NCBI GenBank assembly: GCA_947167445.1
Contig: CAMVID010000009.1
Span: 35,884 to 99,883 of the forward strand
DNA from: G11 sp947167445
GTDB lineage: Bacteria > Bacillota > Clostridia > Lachnospirales > Lachnospiraceae
Length of the DNA stretch: 64,000 bases
Direction: 5' to 3'
Position numbers and translations under genes: made by a program. The notes beneath the pieces were generated by a model. It was not told the origin of the DNA and searched no databases. It saw only the letters and a list, made by a program, of their open reading frames with translations. The first letter of the stretch is position 1; the number at the start of each line of letters is the position of its first letter. This document shows, piece after piece, positions 49,089-58,182 of the stretch.

Positions 49089-49984
49089 TCTTCCACGTCC
49101 TTTCCGAAGTGATTCTCGATTGCGAAAAGCACTCCAATGATTACAATCATAGCCAGGGACATATAAATCGCTGCCGATGAAAGCTTCTGGTAATCAAGAT
49201 TACCAAACATATTGTTCATAAAATGCTGTAATAAATAAATGTTTTCAACCGGGTGGTCCTCAGTTAAAAGGTATACCTCCCTAAATACTTTGAAACTGCT
49301 TATAAGAGACATGATGGTTACAAAAAGAATTGTAGATGACATGTATCTTAATTTGATATGCACAAAAATCTGCCATCTGTTGGCTGATTCAAGTTCCGCT
49401 ACCTCTATTAAGTCTGTGGGGAGGTTTCCTAAGGCCGCCATAAACATGATCATGTTGTAGCCCAGATTCTTCCACAGAAAGAGAATAACTATAACAAAAA
49501 TTGCCTTGTCTGATTTCAGCCAGTCTATCTTGTCTCCACCCATGTTTACAATCAGGTCATTTACCGCACCGTTGTAATGGAAAAGCACCTGCCAGATAAG
49601 TACGATCGATGCAACAGGTACCATCATGGGGCTTAGAAAAGCAGTTCTGAACTGGGAGTGAAAAGGCAGTCTCTGATTAAGAACTACTGCAAGAAGAAGT
49701 GATAGCACCACCGCCAGCGGAACCGATATGGCGGAGAAAACCGCAGTATTCCTGACTGCTCTCTGAAAGGCTCCGTTCCTTGCAACCTTGGCAAAGTTGT
49801 CAAGGAATACAAATTCATGAGCTATGGGGTTATTAACCATCGAATAGTAAATAACCACGAAGAAAGGAAGCACAAAAAACAGAAAAACGCCAAGGAAGCT
49901 CGGGGTGAGAAACCACCTCGAACTCCTTTTGCTTTTCTTTGTGAACTTTGTTGCTTTTCCCGTTAAATCTTTAGTTGTTCTCAT
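49085..49984 (-). CDS. sugar ABC transporter permease, MalF type
   Basis: 299 residues with six membrane segments. The N-terminus TKKSKRSSRWFLTPSFLGVFLFFVLPFFVVIYYSM, and the EAA loop NLPTDLIEVAELESANRWQIFVHIKLRYMSSTI (about 195-225) are those of MalF/UgpA. Forms the membrane pore with the MalG-type protein. It overlaps the first solute-binding protein gene by 14 bases. Substrate unknown; probably an oligosaccharide. Confidence 0.92.
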   Translation of the reverse strand: MRTTKDLTGKATKFTKKSKRSSRWFLTPSFLGVFLFFVLPFFVVIYYSMVNNPIAHEFVFLDNFAKVARNGAFQRAVRNTAVFSAISVPLAVVLSLLLAVVLNQRLPFHSQFRTAFLSPMMVPVASIVLIWQVLFHYNGAVNDLIVNMGGDKIDWLKSDKAIFVIVILFLWKNLGYNMIMFMAALGNLPTDLIEVAELESANRWQIFVHIKLRYMSSTILFVTIMSLISSFKVFREVYLLTEDHPVENIYLLQHFMNNMFGNLDYQKLSSAAIYMSLAMIVIIGVLFAIENHFGKDVEE

Positions 49985-52292
49985 CTAAGTAAGTCTGTAT
50001 ACGGCTCTGAATTACTGCCGCCGCATCCTGTGCCGTTTTGCCTCCGTCGAAGAAAGCGCCGGCTTCCTCCTCGATTATACCATAGATAAACTGATCGTAG
50101 TTGATACTTCCTCTTGCATTTTCAATAAGATCCAGGAACGCATCAACATCTTCCTGTGTAGGAGGGAAAATCTCAAATGTGCGATTTCCCATACCGTAAC
50201 TGATGGAAGCTACCTGCTGCTCTTCACCGTTCTCATCGACATATGTCTCGGGTTCCATTGACTTCTCAAGCTGTGCATCGAATGCAGACTTAAGGCTTGG
50301 AATCTGCCAGTTGTTTGAAGCCTTATATGAGTCAGGGGAAATAAAGCTCTTAACGAACTCCCAGCAAGCGTCTTTATTCTTTGCGGCTGTATTAATAGCA
50401 TACCCGCCGTTTGTGGAAATTCTCGCTCCATTACCGTCGTTTCCGGGGAACCCGATAAGGGTAAATTTACTTGCATCACCGAAGATTGCCTTTGTAAGAA
50501 GGTAATCGTTCATGGATGACATGTATGCCTCATAGAGAAGCCCTGTATGATCAATTATTCCACTTGCAGGGTCATATTCGTCATTACCGGAATTTTCCTT
50601 CGGGAACATGTTTGCAATCTCAAGAAGATTGGTAAAATCGTCATTGTTGAAATTACATGTGCCCTCCTGCCAGTTAATGAACTGATCATAGTTGGTGTAG
50701 AGAAGCATTGCAAGGGCACTCTGTCTGTCGGTCATATACATGTAATCCTTGCCCTTGTTCTTTTCAAAGACAGCCTTTGCTTCATCTACGGTCCACCCCT
50801 GCTTATCACCCACATCTTCCTTCCAGCCTGCAAGGGTAAGCACAGTAAATGCGCTGGGAATACAGTAGAGAGTTCCCTCTTTTGATGTATTTGTTTCGAG
50901 AACAGATTTGAAATAATCATCTCTGCTGATATCGGGGTCTTTATCAAGATACTCACCAAGGTCCACAAGGAGTCCCTTCGATGTAAGTCTCTCTGTATTT
51001 AAGTTACTTGCCTCAACAACGTCCGGACCTGTTCCCGCAAGGAGGTCATTATTGAAGGCCTCAACTGCCTTCTCCCATGCATCCTCGCCTTCCTCTACCA
51101 TATAAGGAATAACCTCAACTCTGTACTTGTCAGATTTACGGTTGAAATTGACAATCGCTCTCTGAGAATCGGTTCCTCCGCCGGAATAGCTGAAGGTTCC
51201 AAGAGTAATAATCTCTTTTACAGGCATATCGGCTACTGCTGTCTTTCTTAAGATGCCAACCTCATACTGAGCGTCCTCCTCATAACCGTCACCCATGATT
51301 ACGCCAAATTCGTCCTCCTCAGCACAGAAAACTCTTCTGATATCCCAGGAAGCGATATCTGAGTCAAGCCACTTAAGAATTTCCGTGGTGGCACCGGTTT
51401 CAGGGTTTAATTCAAACAAGGCGTCTGCGGTTCTTACGTAGGTCTGGTCATTCCTTCCAACCAGGATTTCCTGCACATCAAGGCCCTCGGCATCACCTGT
51501 AATATCAAGCCACTTATCCGTTTTTTTGGCATCAAAGTCAACCTTATATGTTTCCTGGCCGTTCTCTCCCCAGCCTGATATAACTACGGTTCCGTCAGAA
51601 ACAAGGTTCATGTTCTCAACCCACTGAATCCCACTGACATCAACTGCAGCTATAAGATCGCCTTCCTTGTCGTACTTCCAGATCTTGTTCTCTCCGTCAG
51701 TGAAAACAATCTCATCATCCTTGGTTGAAAGCACATTGCTGAGATATGAGTACTCAGCCCCCTCAACCTTTGTTTCTTCCGTAATATCCTTTTGGTTTGT
51801 TTCGTTTCCTTGTGCGTCAATGAATACCAGCCGGCTTCCCAGATCGTCACCGCTCCTGCTGTTGCCCCTCTCGAGAAGGACTGTGCTGCCGTCACTTAAA
51901 ACAGCAAAGTCATTGGCAAACCATGTCTCTTCATCATTCATTCCCATTGACTGCTTAAAGCCTGCTTCTTCAGGAACGATCTTTCCCGCTGTAAGGTCCA
52001 TCTTATAAAGAGTCTGTGCATATGTCTGAGATGCCTCATTGTAACTGCCTCCCAGGAAATAGAACATATTGTCTTTAATATGTCCATAATCAAGATATCC
52101 TGTGTAATCCACATCCATAAATGAAGCAGCGTAAACAAACTCTTTGCCACCGTACTGCTCCGCCTCTGTTGTTGCTCCGGGCTTGTTCTCTCCATCCTTT
52201 CCGTCTTTGCCTCCACAGGCTGCAAGAGAAAGAATCATGGCAGATGAAAGAACCATTGCCAAAGCTTTCGCAAAAAACTTCTGCTTTTTCAT
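49971..52292 (-). CDS. extracellular solute-binding lipoprotein with extra N-terminal domain
   Basis: 773 residues from the ATG at 52292 (GGGAGGAG upstream; a start at 52337 has no site). Lipobox LAAC at Cys 26. Residues about 45-345 are a beta-rich domain with RLVFIDAQGNETNQKDI, KIWKYDKEGDLIAAVDVSGIQ and ALFELNPETGATTEIL, a propeller-like pattern. The binding domain (about 365-773) has NFNRKSDKYRVEVIPYMVEE, VVEASNLNTERLTSKGLLVDLGEYL and FTLIGFPGNDGNGARI. It is paralogous to 42567 in layout. First gene of the operon ending at 40804. Confidence 0.88.
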   Translation of the reverse strand: MKKQKFFAKALAMVLSSAMILSLAACGGKDGKDGENKPGATTEAEQYGGKEFVYAASFMDVDYTGYLDYGHIKDNMFYFLGGSYNEASQTYAQTLYKMDLTAGKIVPEEAGFKQSMGMNDEETWFANDFAVLSDGSTVLLERGNSRSGDDLGSRLVFIDAQGNETNQKDITEETKVEGAEYSYLSNVLSTKDDEIVFTDGENKIWKYDKEGDLIAAVDVSGIQWVENMNLVSDGTVVISGWGENGQETYKVDFDAKKTDKWLDITGDAEGLDVQEILVGRNDQTYVRTADALFELNPETGATTEILKWLDSDIASWDIRRVFCAEEDEFGVIMGDGYEEDAQYEVGILRKTAVADMPVKEIITLGTFSYSGGGTDSQRAIVNFNRKSDKYRVEVIPYMVEEGEDAWEKAVEAFNNDLLAGTGPDVVEASNLNTERLTSKGLLVDLGEYLDKDPDISRDDYFKSVLETNTSKEGTLYCIPSAFTVLTLAGWKEDVGDKQGWTVDEAKAVFEKNKGKDYMYMTDRQSALAMLLYTNYDQFINWQEGTCNFNNDDFTNLLEIANMFPKENSGNDEYDPASGIIDHTGLLYEAYMSSMNDYLLTKAIFGDASKFTLIGFPGNDGNGARISTNGGYAINTAAKNKDACWEFVKSFISPDSYKASNNWQIPSLKSAFDAQLEKSMEPETYVDENGEEQQVASISYGMGNRTFEIFPPTQEDVDAFLDLIENARGSINYDQFIYGIIEEEAGAFFDGGKTAQDAAAVIQSRIQTYLDENN

Positions 52293-52474
52293 AATCTTTT
52301 TTTCTCCTCCCAAATCAGGAATTAATAACAATTTCATTAACTACAAAATATGCGAATAATTATTCTTAATGTTTCAACATCTTGATTGTAATACAGCATT
52401 TAAGCCTTGTCATCTTAAGTATTTCTTAATTCCGGATTAAGACATCTTAATGGAAAACTTTATTTCATGGCATC

Positions 52475-52504
52475 AAAAAACCCGCCTACCATGCGGTATG
52501 CGGG
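52475..52504 (-). terminator. terminator of the amino acid importer operon
   Basis: CCCGC ... GCGGG with inner TACC/GGTA and loop GCAT, followed by T6 on the minus strand. The stretch 52293-52474 between it and the next gene is AT-rich and holds no gene; the promoter of the transporter operon must lie there, but I see no clear one. Confidence 0.85.
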
Positions 52505-52514
52505 CATTTGTACA

Positions 52515-53255
52515 CTATAAAACCTTTGATAAGAATTCCTTTAGTCTTTCGTTTTCGGGCTTTCCGAAGAACAAATCAGGAGTATTCTCCTCTTTAATCT
52601 GACCTTCATCAATGAAGAGAACCCTTGTAGCGACCTCTCTTGCGAAGCCCATTTCGTGGGTGACAATCACCATTGTCATTCCATCCTTGGCAAGCTCCCT
52701 CATAACCTCAAGAACTTCCCCTACCATTTCAGGGTCAAGGGCTGAAGTGGGCTCATCAAAAAGCATTACCTCAGGATGCATGCAAAGGGCTCTTACAATT
52801 GCAACTCTTTGCTTCTGGCCGCCTGACAGCTGGCTTGGATAAGCATTAGCTTTATCCTCAAGGCCAATACGTTCAAGCAGTGCCATAGCTTCCTTCTTTG
52901 CATCCTCCTCATCCATCTTAAGAAGCTTCACGGGACCGATTGTCATGTTCTTAAGGATGGTCATGTGGGGGAAGAGGTTAAAGTGCTGGAACACCATTCC
53001 TATCTTCTGACGGTACTCATCAATATTAACCTTCTTATCTGTTATGGGGGTTCCTTCAAATTCAATGGTTCCGGATGTAGGTGTCTCCAAAAGATTTAAT
53101 GATCTTAGGAAGGTGGATTTGCCGGAACCTGAAGGTCCCACAATAACCACAACTTCTCCTTCCTTAATCTCAGTGGAAATGTTATTTAATACATCCAGCT
53201 TGCCAAAGCTTTTGCATAAATCCTTAATTTCAAAAAGAATCTTACTATCGCTCAC
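52515..53255 (-). CDS. glnQ: polar amino acid ABC transporter ATPase
   Basis: 246 residues. Walker A GPSGSGKST (about 38-46), Q-loop VFQHFNLFPHMT, signature QLSGGQKQRVAIVRAL, Walker B VMLFDEPTSALDPEMVGEVL and H-loop VTHEMGFAREVA: the GlnQ/HisP set with the family-typical DPEMVGEVL. It overlaps the permease gene by 11 bases. It powers uptake of a polar amino acid bound by the permuted protein at 53947. The gene symbol reflects family, not a proven substrate. Confidence 0.92.
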   Translation of the reverse strand: MSDSKILFEIKDLCKSFGKLDVLNNISTEIKEGEVVVIVGPSGSGKSTFLRSLNLLETPTSGTIEFEGTPITDKKVNIDEYRQKIGMVFQHFNLFPHMTILKNMTIGPVKLLKMDEEDAKKEAMALLERIGLEDKANAYPSQLSGGQKQRVAIVRALCMHPEVMLFDEPTSALDPEMVGEVLEVMRELAKDGMTMVIVTHEMGFAREVATRVLFIDEGQIKEENTPDLFFGKPENERLKEFLSKVL

Positions 53256-53928
53256 TTGCTCTCAGCCTCCTTTCCCATAAACTTACCAGGTAGGAAAGAC
53301 CGGCTACCATAACAAGATAAATGATTGCTACGGCAACAAGAGGTAAGAAAGCTTCATATGTACGGCTTCTTATGATATCACCTGCACGGGTCAGATCCAT
53401 GAGACCGATGTATCCGCAGACCGATGTCTCCTTTAAGAGAACGATGAACTCATTTGCAAGAGCGGGAAGTATGTTCTTGAAGGCCTGGGGCATAATGATA
53501 TATATCATTGTGGAAGCATAGGAAAAACCAAGGCTTCTCCCCGCCTCAAACTGCCCTGCATCAATGGACATGATTCCGCTTCGCACTATCTCCGCCACGT
53601 AGGCTCCGGAGTTGATTCCGAAAGCCAATATGGCCACCACAACCTTAGAATTGTAGCTGGCAAATATTACATAGTACATAATAAGAAGCTGCACAATCAT
53701 GGGCGTGCCTCTTATGACTGTGATATAGATCCAGCAGATTCTGTCAAGGATGAAGAGCTTTCCGGTCTTAGAATAAGTGGAACGGATCGTTGCTACCAGG
53801 AATCCCAAAAGGATACCCAATAACACAGCGAAAAGCGTTATAAGAAGTGTGGTCCCAAGACCCTTGAAAATCATTTTATAACGCTCTTCCTCTATAAAGT
53901 TCTGTATAAGTTTTTCTTTAAAAGTCAC
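53245..53928 (-). CDS. glnP: polar amino acid ABC transporter permease
   Basis: 227 residues with about five membrane segments. HisM/GlnP family signature: GLGTTLLITLFAVLLGILLGFLVA at the first helices, WIYITVIRGTPMIVQLLIMYY and EIVRSGIMSIDAGQFEAGRSLGFSYASTM, the ATPase-contact loop. Ordinary length and order. It follows the binding protein gene by 18 bases and overlaps the ATPase gene. Confidence 0.92.
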   Translation of the reverse strand: MTFKEKLIQNFIEEERYKMIFKGLGTTLLITLFAVLLGILLGFLVATIRSTYSKTGKLFILDRICWIYITVIRGTPMIVQLLIMYYVIFASYNSKVVVAILAFGINSGAYVAEIVRSGIMSIDAGQFEAGRSLGFSYASTMIYIIMPQAFKNILPALANEFIVLLKETSVCGYIGLMDLTRAGDIIRSRTYEAFLPLVAVAIIYLVMVAGLSYLVSLWERRLRASER

Positions 53929-53946
53929 GAGGACTCTCCTTAAGAA

Positions 53947-54747
53947 TTATTTTTTACGAACAATAATAACCTGAGTTGCTGTTGTGTATGAAGCAGTGAA
54001 ATCAATGTTCTTAAGACGATCTTCTGTAACAGTCATACCTGCCATACCAAAATCTGCCTTACCTGACTGAACTGCATTGATGATAGCATCAAACTCCATA
54101 TCTTCGATAACAAGCTCATAACCAAGCTTATCGCAGATTGCCTTGGCAATGTCAGCGTCGATACCTGTGATCTCACCGTTCTCGATGAACTCATAGGGCT
54201 CGAAAGCTGCGTTTGTAGCCATTACAAGCTTGCCGTTGGGATACTCTGTGTTTGCATTGGATGTGTACTTGAAGCTTCCCTTGGTCTCATCGCCAATGTA
54301 GTTGCCGATGATTTTGTCAATTGTTCCCTCGTTCTGAAGCTCGGCCAACGCATCGTTAATGTCTGCTGTAAGCTGTTGGTTATCCTTGGAAACGCAGATT
54401 GCATAATCCTCAATTTCGAAGGGGTCGTCAAGAATCATCAGATCATCGTTCTTAGCTACGAATGCAAGTGCGGGCTGGTTATCGATAATAACGCAGTCAA
54501 CCTTACCCTGCTTAAGTGCCTGTACAGCATCGTTACCCTTGTTGTAACGCTCGATGGTGGAACCTTCTGCTTCATAATCTGATGCGTAGATGTCGCCGGT
54601 TGTGCCAAGCTGAACACCGATTGTCTTTCCGGGAAGATCGTCAACACTGAATACAGTGTTTGCAGCTACGCTTCCGCCACATCCCAAAAGTGCCACGCTC
54701 ATAATGCCTGCAAGTGCAAGGCTTAAAATTTTGTTTAACTTTTTCAT
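53947..54747 (-). CDS. circularly permuted SBP_bac_3 family amino acid-binding lipoprotein
   Basis: 266 residues. The signal peptide ends in lipobox LLGC (Cys 23). In normal GlnH/HisJ proteins the chain runs from KLVVATDTAFVPFEF to GLLVMV, then VKSVKDLDGK to the C-terminal GTYNEIYKKWFG. Here residues 34-152 (SVDDLPGKTIGVQLGTTGDIY to NEGTIDKIIGNYIG) match the usual second half and residues 172-265 (GKLVMATNAAFEPYEF to ATQVIIVRKK) match the usual first half, joined by a linker (153-171) where the old termini would be. The ligand-binding Arg of TEDR is kept. All parts of the fold are present, so it should still bind a polar amino acid. Start follows GAGG. Confidence 0.9.
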   Translation of the reverse strand: MKKLNKILSLALAGIMSVALLGCGGSVAANTVFSVDDLPGKTIGVQLGTTGDIYASDYEAEGSTIERYNKGNDAVQALKQGKVDCVIIDNQPALAFVAKNDDLMILDDPFEIEDYAICVSKDNQQLTADINDALAELQNEGTIDKIIGNYIGDETKGSFKYTSNANTEYPNGKLVMATNAAFEPYEFIENGEITGIDADIAKAICDKLGYELVIEDMEFDAIINAVQSGKADFGMAGMTVTEDRLKNIDFTASYTTATQVIIVRKK

Positions 54748-54802
54748 AGTATTATCCTCACTCTTTCTACATTCTTTTGTATGTACTTATCTGAATGAGA
54801 TA

Positions 54803-54854
54803 ATACTATCACAAATATTTATGCATTGTAAAGTAGAAATATGCATAAATATTT
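54803..54854 (-). promoter_or_regulatory. promoter of the amino acid importer with palindromic operator
   Basis: -35 TTTACA (54832-54827), 18-base spacer, extended -10 TG-A-TAGTAT (54808-54803). Perfect 14-bp inverted repeat AAATATTTATGCAT / ATGCATAAATATTT (54813-54826 and 54841-54854) frames the -35. A repressor dimer on it would block the promoter. The half sites resemble arginine-repressor boxes weakly. Confidence 0.6.
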
Positions 54855-54860
54855 AAAAAT

Positions 54861-55826
54861 TTAATTCCTTTTTGTATACATTATAACTTTATCATCAACC
54901 CTGATAACCGTATCTCCCCTTGGGATGATTACCTGATTCTTACGCCTTATCATTACGATCATGGCAAGTCTTGAGATATCAAGGTCCTTGATCTTCCTGT
55001 CTTTCCACTCGCTTTGGGGCTTGATTAAGACTTCTTTAAACTCTGTCTCGTCCGAGAGCATGTAATTTCTACCCTCACTTATAAGGGAATAATGTTCAAC
55101 GAAGCCTGCGGAAATGATACCTGTGGGAATAGCCACCATTCCTACTCCAAGGAAAGAAATAACTATGGCCAAAGCTTTTCCCAGGGTGGTAACCGGGTAT
55201 ATGTCTCCGTATCCGACGGTAAGCAAAGTGGATGCCGACCACCATATGCCTGAGAATGCGTTCTTAAAAGCTTCCGGTTGCGAATCATGCTCAACGGAAT
55301 ACATACAAAGTGAAGAAGCCACCATAAGAATCAGGATCATGACGCAGGATGAGATCAGCTGTTTTTTCTTATCCTTAAGAACACTTGTGATTACATTAAA
55401 TGCATCATACTGTGTATTTATTTTAAATAACCTGAATATCCTTATGACACGAAGCAGTCTGAATGCAACTGCTCCGGCGGGGAAAACCAACGGCAGGTAA
55501 TAGGGAAGGAACGTCAAAAGGTCAACCAGTCCATAAAAGGAGAAAATAAATTTAACCTTTGCCCCAATCCTGGATTCCCCGGGGTACAAATACTCCGCTG
55601 TCCATACCCTTAAGACGTATTCAACGGTAAATATAAGGGATGTGACAAGCTCTATGGCATCCAGTACCGCCGTGTATGGCTCAGACTCCTTATATGTGGA
55701 AAAAAGGGTTGCAAACAGGTTAAGGAAGATAACTATAACTATAAAATAGTCAAATGTTCTGCTTAAAAGGTTATCCTTGGTACCAATCTGAATAATATTG
55801 AAGATACGTTCCTTGTATTTTCTCAT
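54861..55826 (-). CDS. voltage-gated-type potassium channel
   Basis: 321 residues with six membrane segments. An Arg-rich S4 (VAFRLLRVIRIFRLFKI), the pore helix and selectivity filter SASTLLTVGYGDIYPVT, and a C-terminal cytosolic domain (about 245-321) with IKDLDISRLAMIVMIRRKNQVIIPRGDTVIRVDDKVIMYT, a TrkA-C-type ligand-binding module. It conducts K+ through the cytoplasmic membrane, perhaps gated by voltage and a cytosolic ligand. It begins four bases after the stop of the large lipoprotein gene, so they are co-transcribed. Confidence 0.93.
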   Translation of the reverse strand: MRKYKERIFNIIQIGTKDNLLSRTFDYFIVIVIFLNLFATLFSTYKESEPYTAVLDAIELVTSLIFTVEYVLRVWTAEYLYPGESRIGAKVKFIFSFYGLVDLLTFLPYYLPLVFPAGAVAFRLLRVIRIFRLFKINTQYDAFNVITSVLKDKKKQLISSCVMILILMVASSLCMYSVEHDSQPEAFKNAFSGIWWSASTLLTVGYGDIYPVTTLGKALAIVISFLGVGMVAIPTGIISAGFVEHYSLISEGRNYMLSDETEFKEVLIKPQSEWKDRKIKDLDISRLAMIVMIRRKNQVIIPRGDTVIRVDDKVIMYTKRN

Positions 55827-55829
55827 GTC

Positions 55830-58169
55830 CTACTCTGCAGAAATCTCTCCCTCAGTTCTTGTCAAATAGAAGGCCATCGCCTCCGTCTTCTTATCTTTAG
55901 TGATCACTCTTACGATTTTCATTACTTTGTTGCTGTCTAGAATACCGCCATAGTACTTGATATCGGGGTTGGAGCTTTCAATATCAAAGGAAACCCACTC
56001 TGAATCATCGCCAAAATCCTCGATTCCGCTGCGGGAATTAATGTACTCAACCACAAACTGGCTGTTTAATCCTGTTTCACTTTCGTTTCCGTTAGGACCC
56101 TTTATTAGGATGTCGAAAACGCCGTTTTTATCAACTTTAATACCGCCTTCATAGCCCTCGGAATACGCGTTCTCAATCTCTCCGCCCAAATCCACCTGGG
56201 AAAGGTACCAGTTGCCCTGGGTATAATAGTTTTCCATGCTGATGGCTTCCTCAAAGCAGTCTGAGTAGGACATGTTTCGGAATCCCATTTCATAGTCGCT
56301 GATGCTTGTTGCCTCCATATAATAGAGGTTGTTATCTTCATCAGCCAATACCATTTCATAATAGCCATCGGTATAGAGGGGCTTAAGCTTCGTTCCGGCA
56401 TTTACAATTACCTGCTCACTTGTAGTATCGTAGCGATACTCATTGTCAGGTATTGCCTTGGTAAACGAAAGATTGCATTTTGTTGTAAGCATCTCGTCGG
56501 TTGCAATGTCAGCAACAACATAATTGTTCTCGCTGTATAACAGTTCCCCATCGTCGTACAGACAGAATTTCTGGTAAGCGCCCATGGGCTTAATCATGTT
56601 GACACGGTCAATCATAATTAATTCGTTAGGGTCCGTAAAGAAATATTCTGTATGTCCTCCCTTCACTGAAACACCGGGCAAAACATAAACCAGAACTGCC
56701 GCCTCAGAGTCGATGCTGTAAATATTTAAGTCCGCATATCCCACTCCGTCATCACAGAAAACCAGTGCATAATCATTTTCTTTTCTATGTACTATATAAG
56801 ACTCGGAGCCGTATCTGTAATCGGCTGTAAGGCTGTTGACAAGTTCATCGTAATCTCTGCCGGGAGATCCGAAAAAGTCTCCGTTTATTTCTGGAACCAC
56901 GTACACTTCCGGAACCTCCAGATATTTTTCATTGAAAAGTCTGGGGGCTTCATCAAAATATACCGTGGCATAGAAATCTCCGCTGGCATAGGGTGCCAAA
57001 ACATAGGGGCCGAAGTAGATTGTTACCCCGTTGTAGCCAAGCATCCAGTTAATAGAAGAAATATCCGCAAATGTATCATCCAACGCACTGTCTAAATCAT
57101 AGAACTCGTTCTCTCCATATTTATAAATAAGGTCCTCAGCCACATAGTCTTTGAATCCCTCAATATCGAAAACCACCTCGCTAAATTCCAGATTCTCTCC
57201 CGTGGCAGTGTCGATGTTATCAGCATAGACTCCATACATTCCGTGGGCTCCGCCATAATAGTCATTCACGCTGTGGACAAGAGTAAACGCTACTTCATCT
57301 GCCCTGATTACATTTGTTGATATACTGCTGTAAAGTGTTGGCCTCCAGCTCATATCTCCAAAATCTTCCTCGTAAGATTCAAGGGTGGAGTCCACATATT
57401 TCTTATATTCAGCGCTTATCTCGACGCTTATCTCGCTGACTTTCTTAGCAAGTTCGGGATACTTCTTGGTATCCTCCTCTGAAAGAGAGAATGTATCATA
57501 GTCTGCGTAGCAGACAACCTCACCATCCAGTTCTCCTTCTTCGTGGTTGGAAACCTTGCCGCCTTCTATAATATCCATAGCCTCTGTGCGGGCAGTTTCC
57601 TTTACATTGGCATTACATACCAGGGTTGCCACTTTCTCAATGAAGTTTTCATCAAAACCGGTGGACATGCCAAGGCAATAATGAATACCCGTAGCAGAGT
57701 CAATCCAGGTTTCATATCCCATGCCGTCTCCGCCCCTAATGAGAGCTTCGGTATTACGGAAAGCAACTTCTTTTTCAAGATTGGGATTAAAGTAAAGACC
57801 GGAAATGTCTTCACTTTCTTTTATAGAATAGTCTGTTACCAGCTGAGCTCTTAAGCAAAGTTCCTTTCGTTCATAGACAAACTGCACCTCAAGCATCTTG
57901 CCGATTGAAAGGTCATATACAAAATACTTGGCTTCACTTGAAAATCTGGGAAGGTCCACCGAAAATCCCATTTCACCTGAGACCTCAAAGGGTCTTATTT
58001 CTCTCATGGGATTGGCTATCCCCACTTCACCCTCTTCAGGTTCCAAAACGGATGTGGCTTCGGTTTGTTCTTCCACTGATTCATGTCTGCCAAAAAAGCA
58101 CCCTGTCATTGAAAATGTTATGCAAAGGATAAGCACTAAGCCTAGTGCTCTTCGGATTCGTCCCGTCAT
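55830..58169 (-). CDS. large RsiV/DUF3298-like lipoprotein
   Basis: 779 residues. The lipobox is MTGC (Cys 24). Residues about 215-420 match the DUF4163/DUF3298 pair seen in RsiV: YYGGAHGMYGVYADNIDTATGENLEFSEVV and GVTIYFGPYVLAPYASGDF. RsiV is an anti-sigma factor that binds lysozyme outside the cell, but here there is no membrane-spanning cytoplasmic domain, so the module is probably used as an exported ligand-binding domain. The C-terminal half (about 440-779) is not recognised. It is 13 bases downstream of a 7TM sensor gene and directly upstream of the K+ channel gene. Confidence 0.75.
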   Translation of the reverse strand: MTGRIRRALGLVLILCITFSMTGCFFGRHESVEEQTEATSVLEPEEGEVGIANPMREIRPFEVSGEMGFSVDLPRFSSEAKYFVYDLSIGKMLEVQFVYERKELCLRAQLVTDYSIKESEDISGLYFNPNLEKEVAFRNTEALIRGGDGMGYETWIDSATGIHYCLGMSTGFDENFIEKVATLVCNANVKETARTEAMDIIEGGKVSNHEEGELDGEVVCYADYDTFSLSEEDTKKYPELAKKVSEISVEISAEYKKYVDSTLESYEEDFGDMSWRPTLYSSISTNVIRADEVAFTLVHSVNDYYGGAHGMYGVYADNIDTATGENLEFSEVVFDIEGFKDYVAEDLIYKYGENEFYDLDSALDDTFADISSINWMLGYNGVTIYFGPYVLAPYASGDFYATVYFDEAPRLFNEKYLEVPEVYVVPEINGDFFGSPGRDYDELVNSLTADYRYGSESYIVHRKENDYALVFCDDGVGYADLNIYSIDSEAAVLVYVLPGVSVKGGHTEYFFTDPNELIMIDRVNMIKPMGAYQKFCLYDDGELLYSENNYVVADIATDEMLTTKCNLSFTKAIPDNEYRYDTTSEQVIVNAGTKLKPLYTDGYYEMVLADEDNNLYYMEATSISDYEMGFRNMSYSDCFEEAISMENYYTQGNWYLSQVDLGGEIENAYSEGYEGGIKVDKNGVFDILIKGPNGNESETGLNSQFVVEYINSRSGIEDFGDDSEWVSFDIESSNPDIKYYGGILDSNKVMKIVRVITKDKKTEAMAFYLTRTEGEISAE

Positions 58170-58182
58170 TGTCTCTCCTGAG

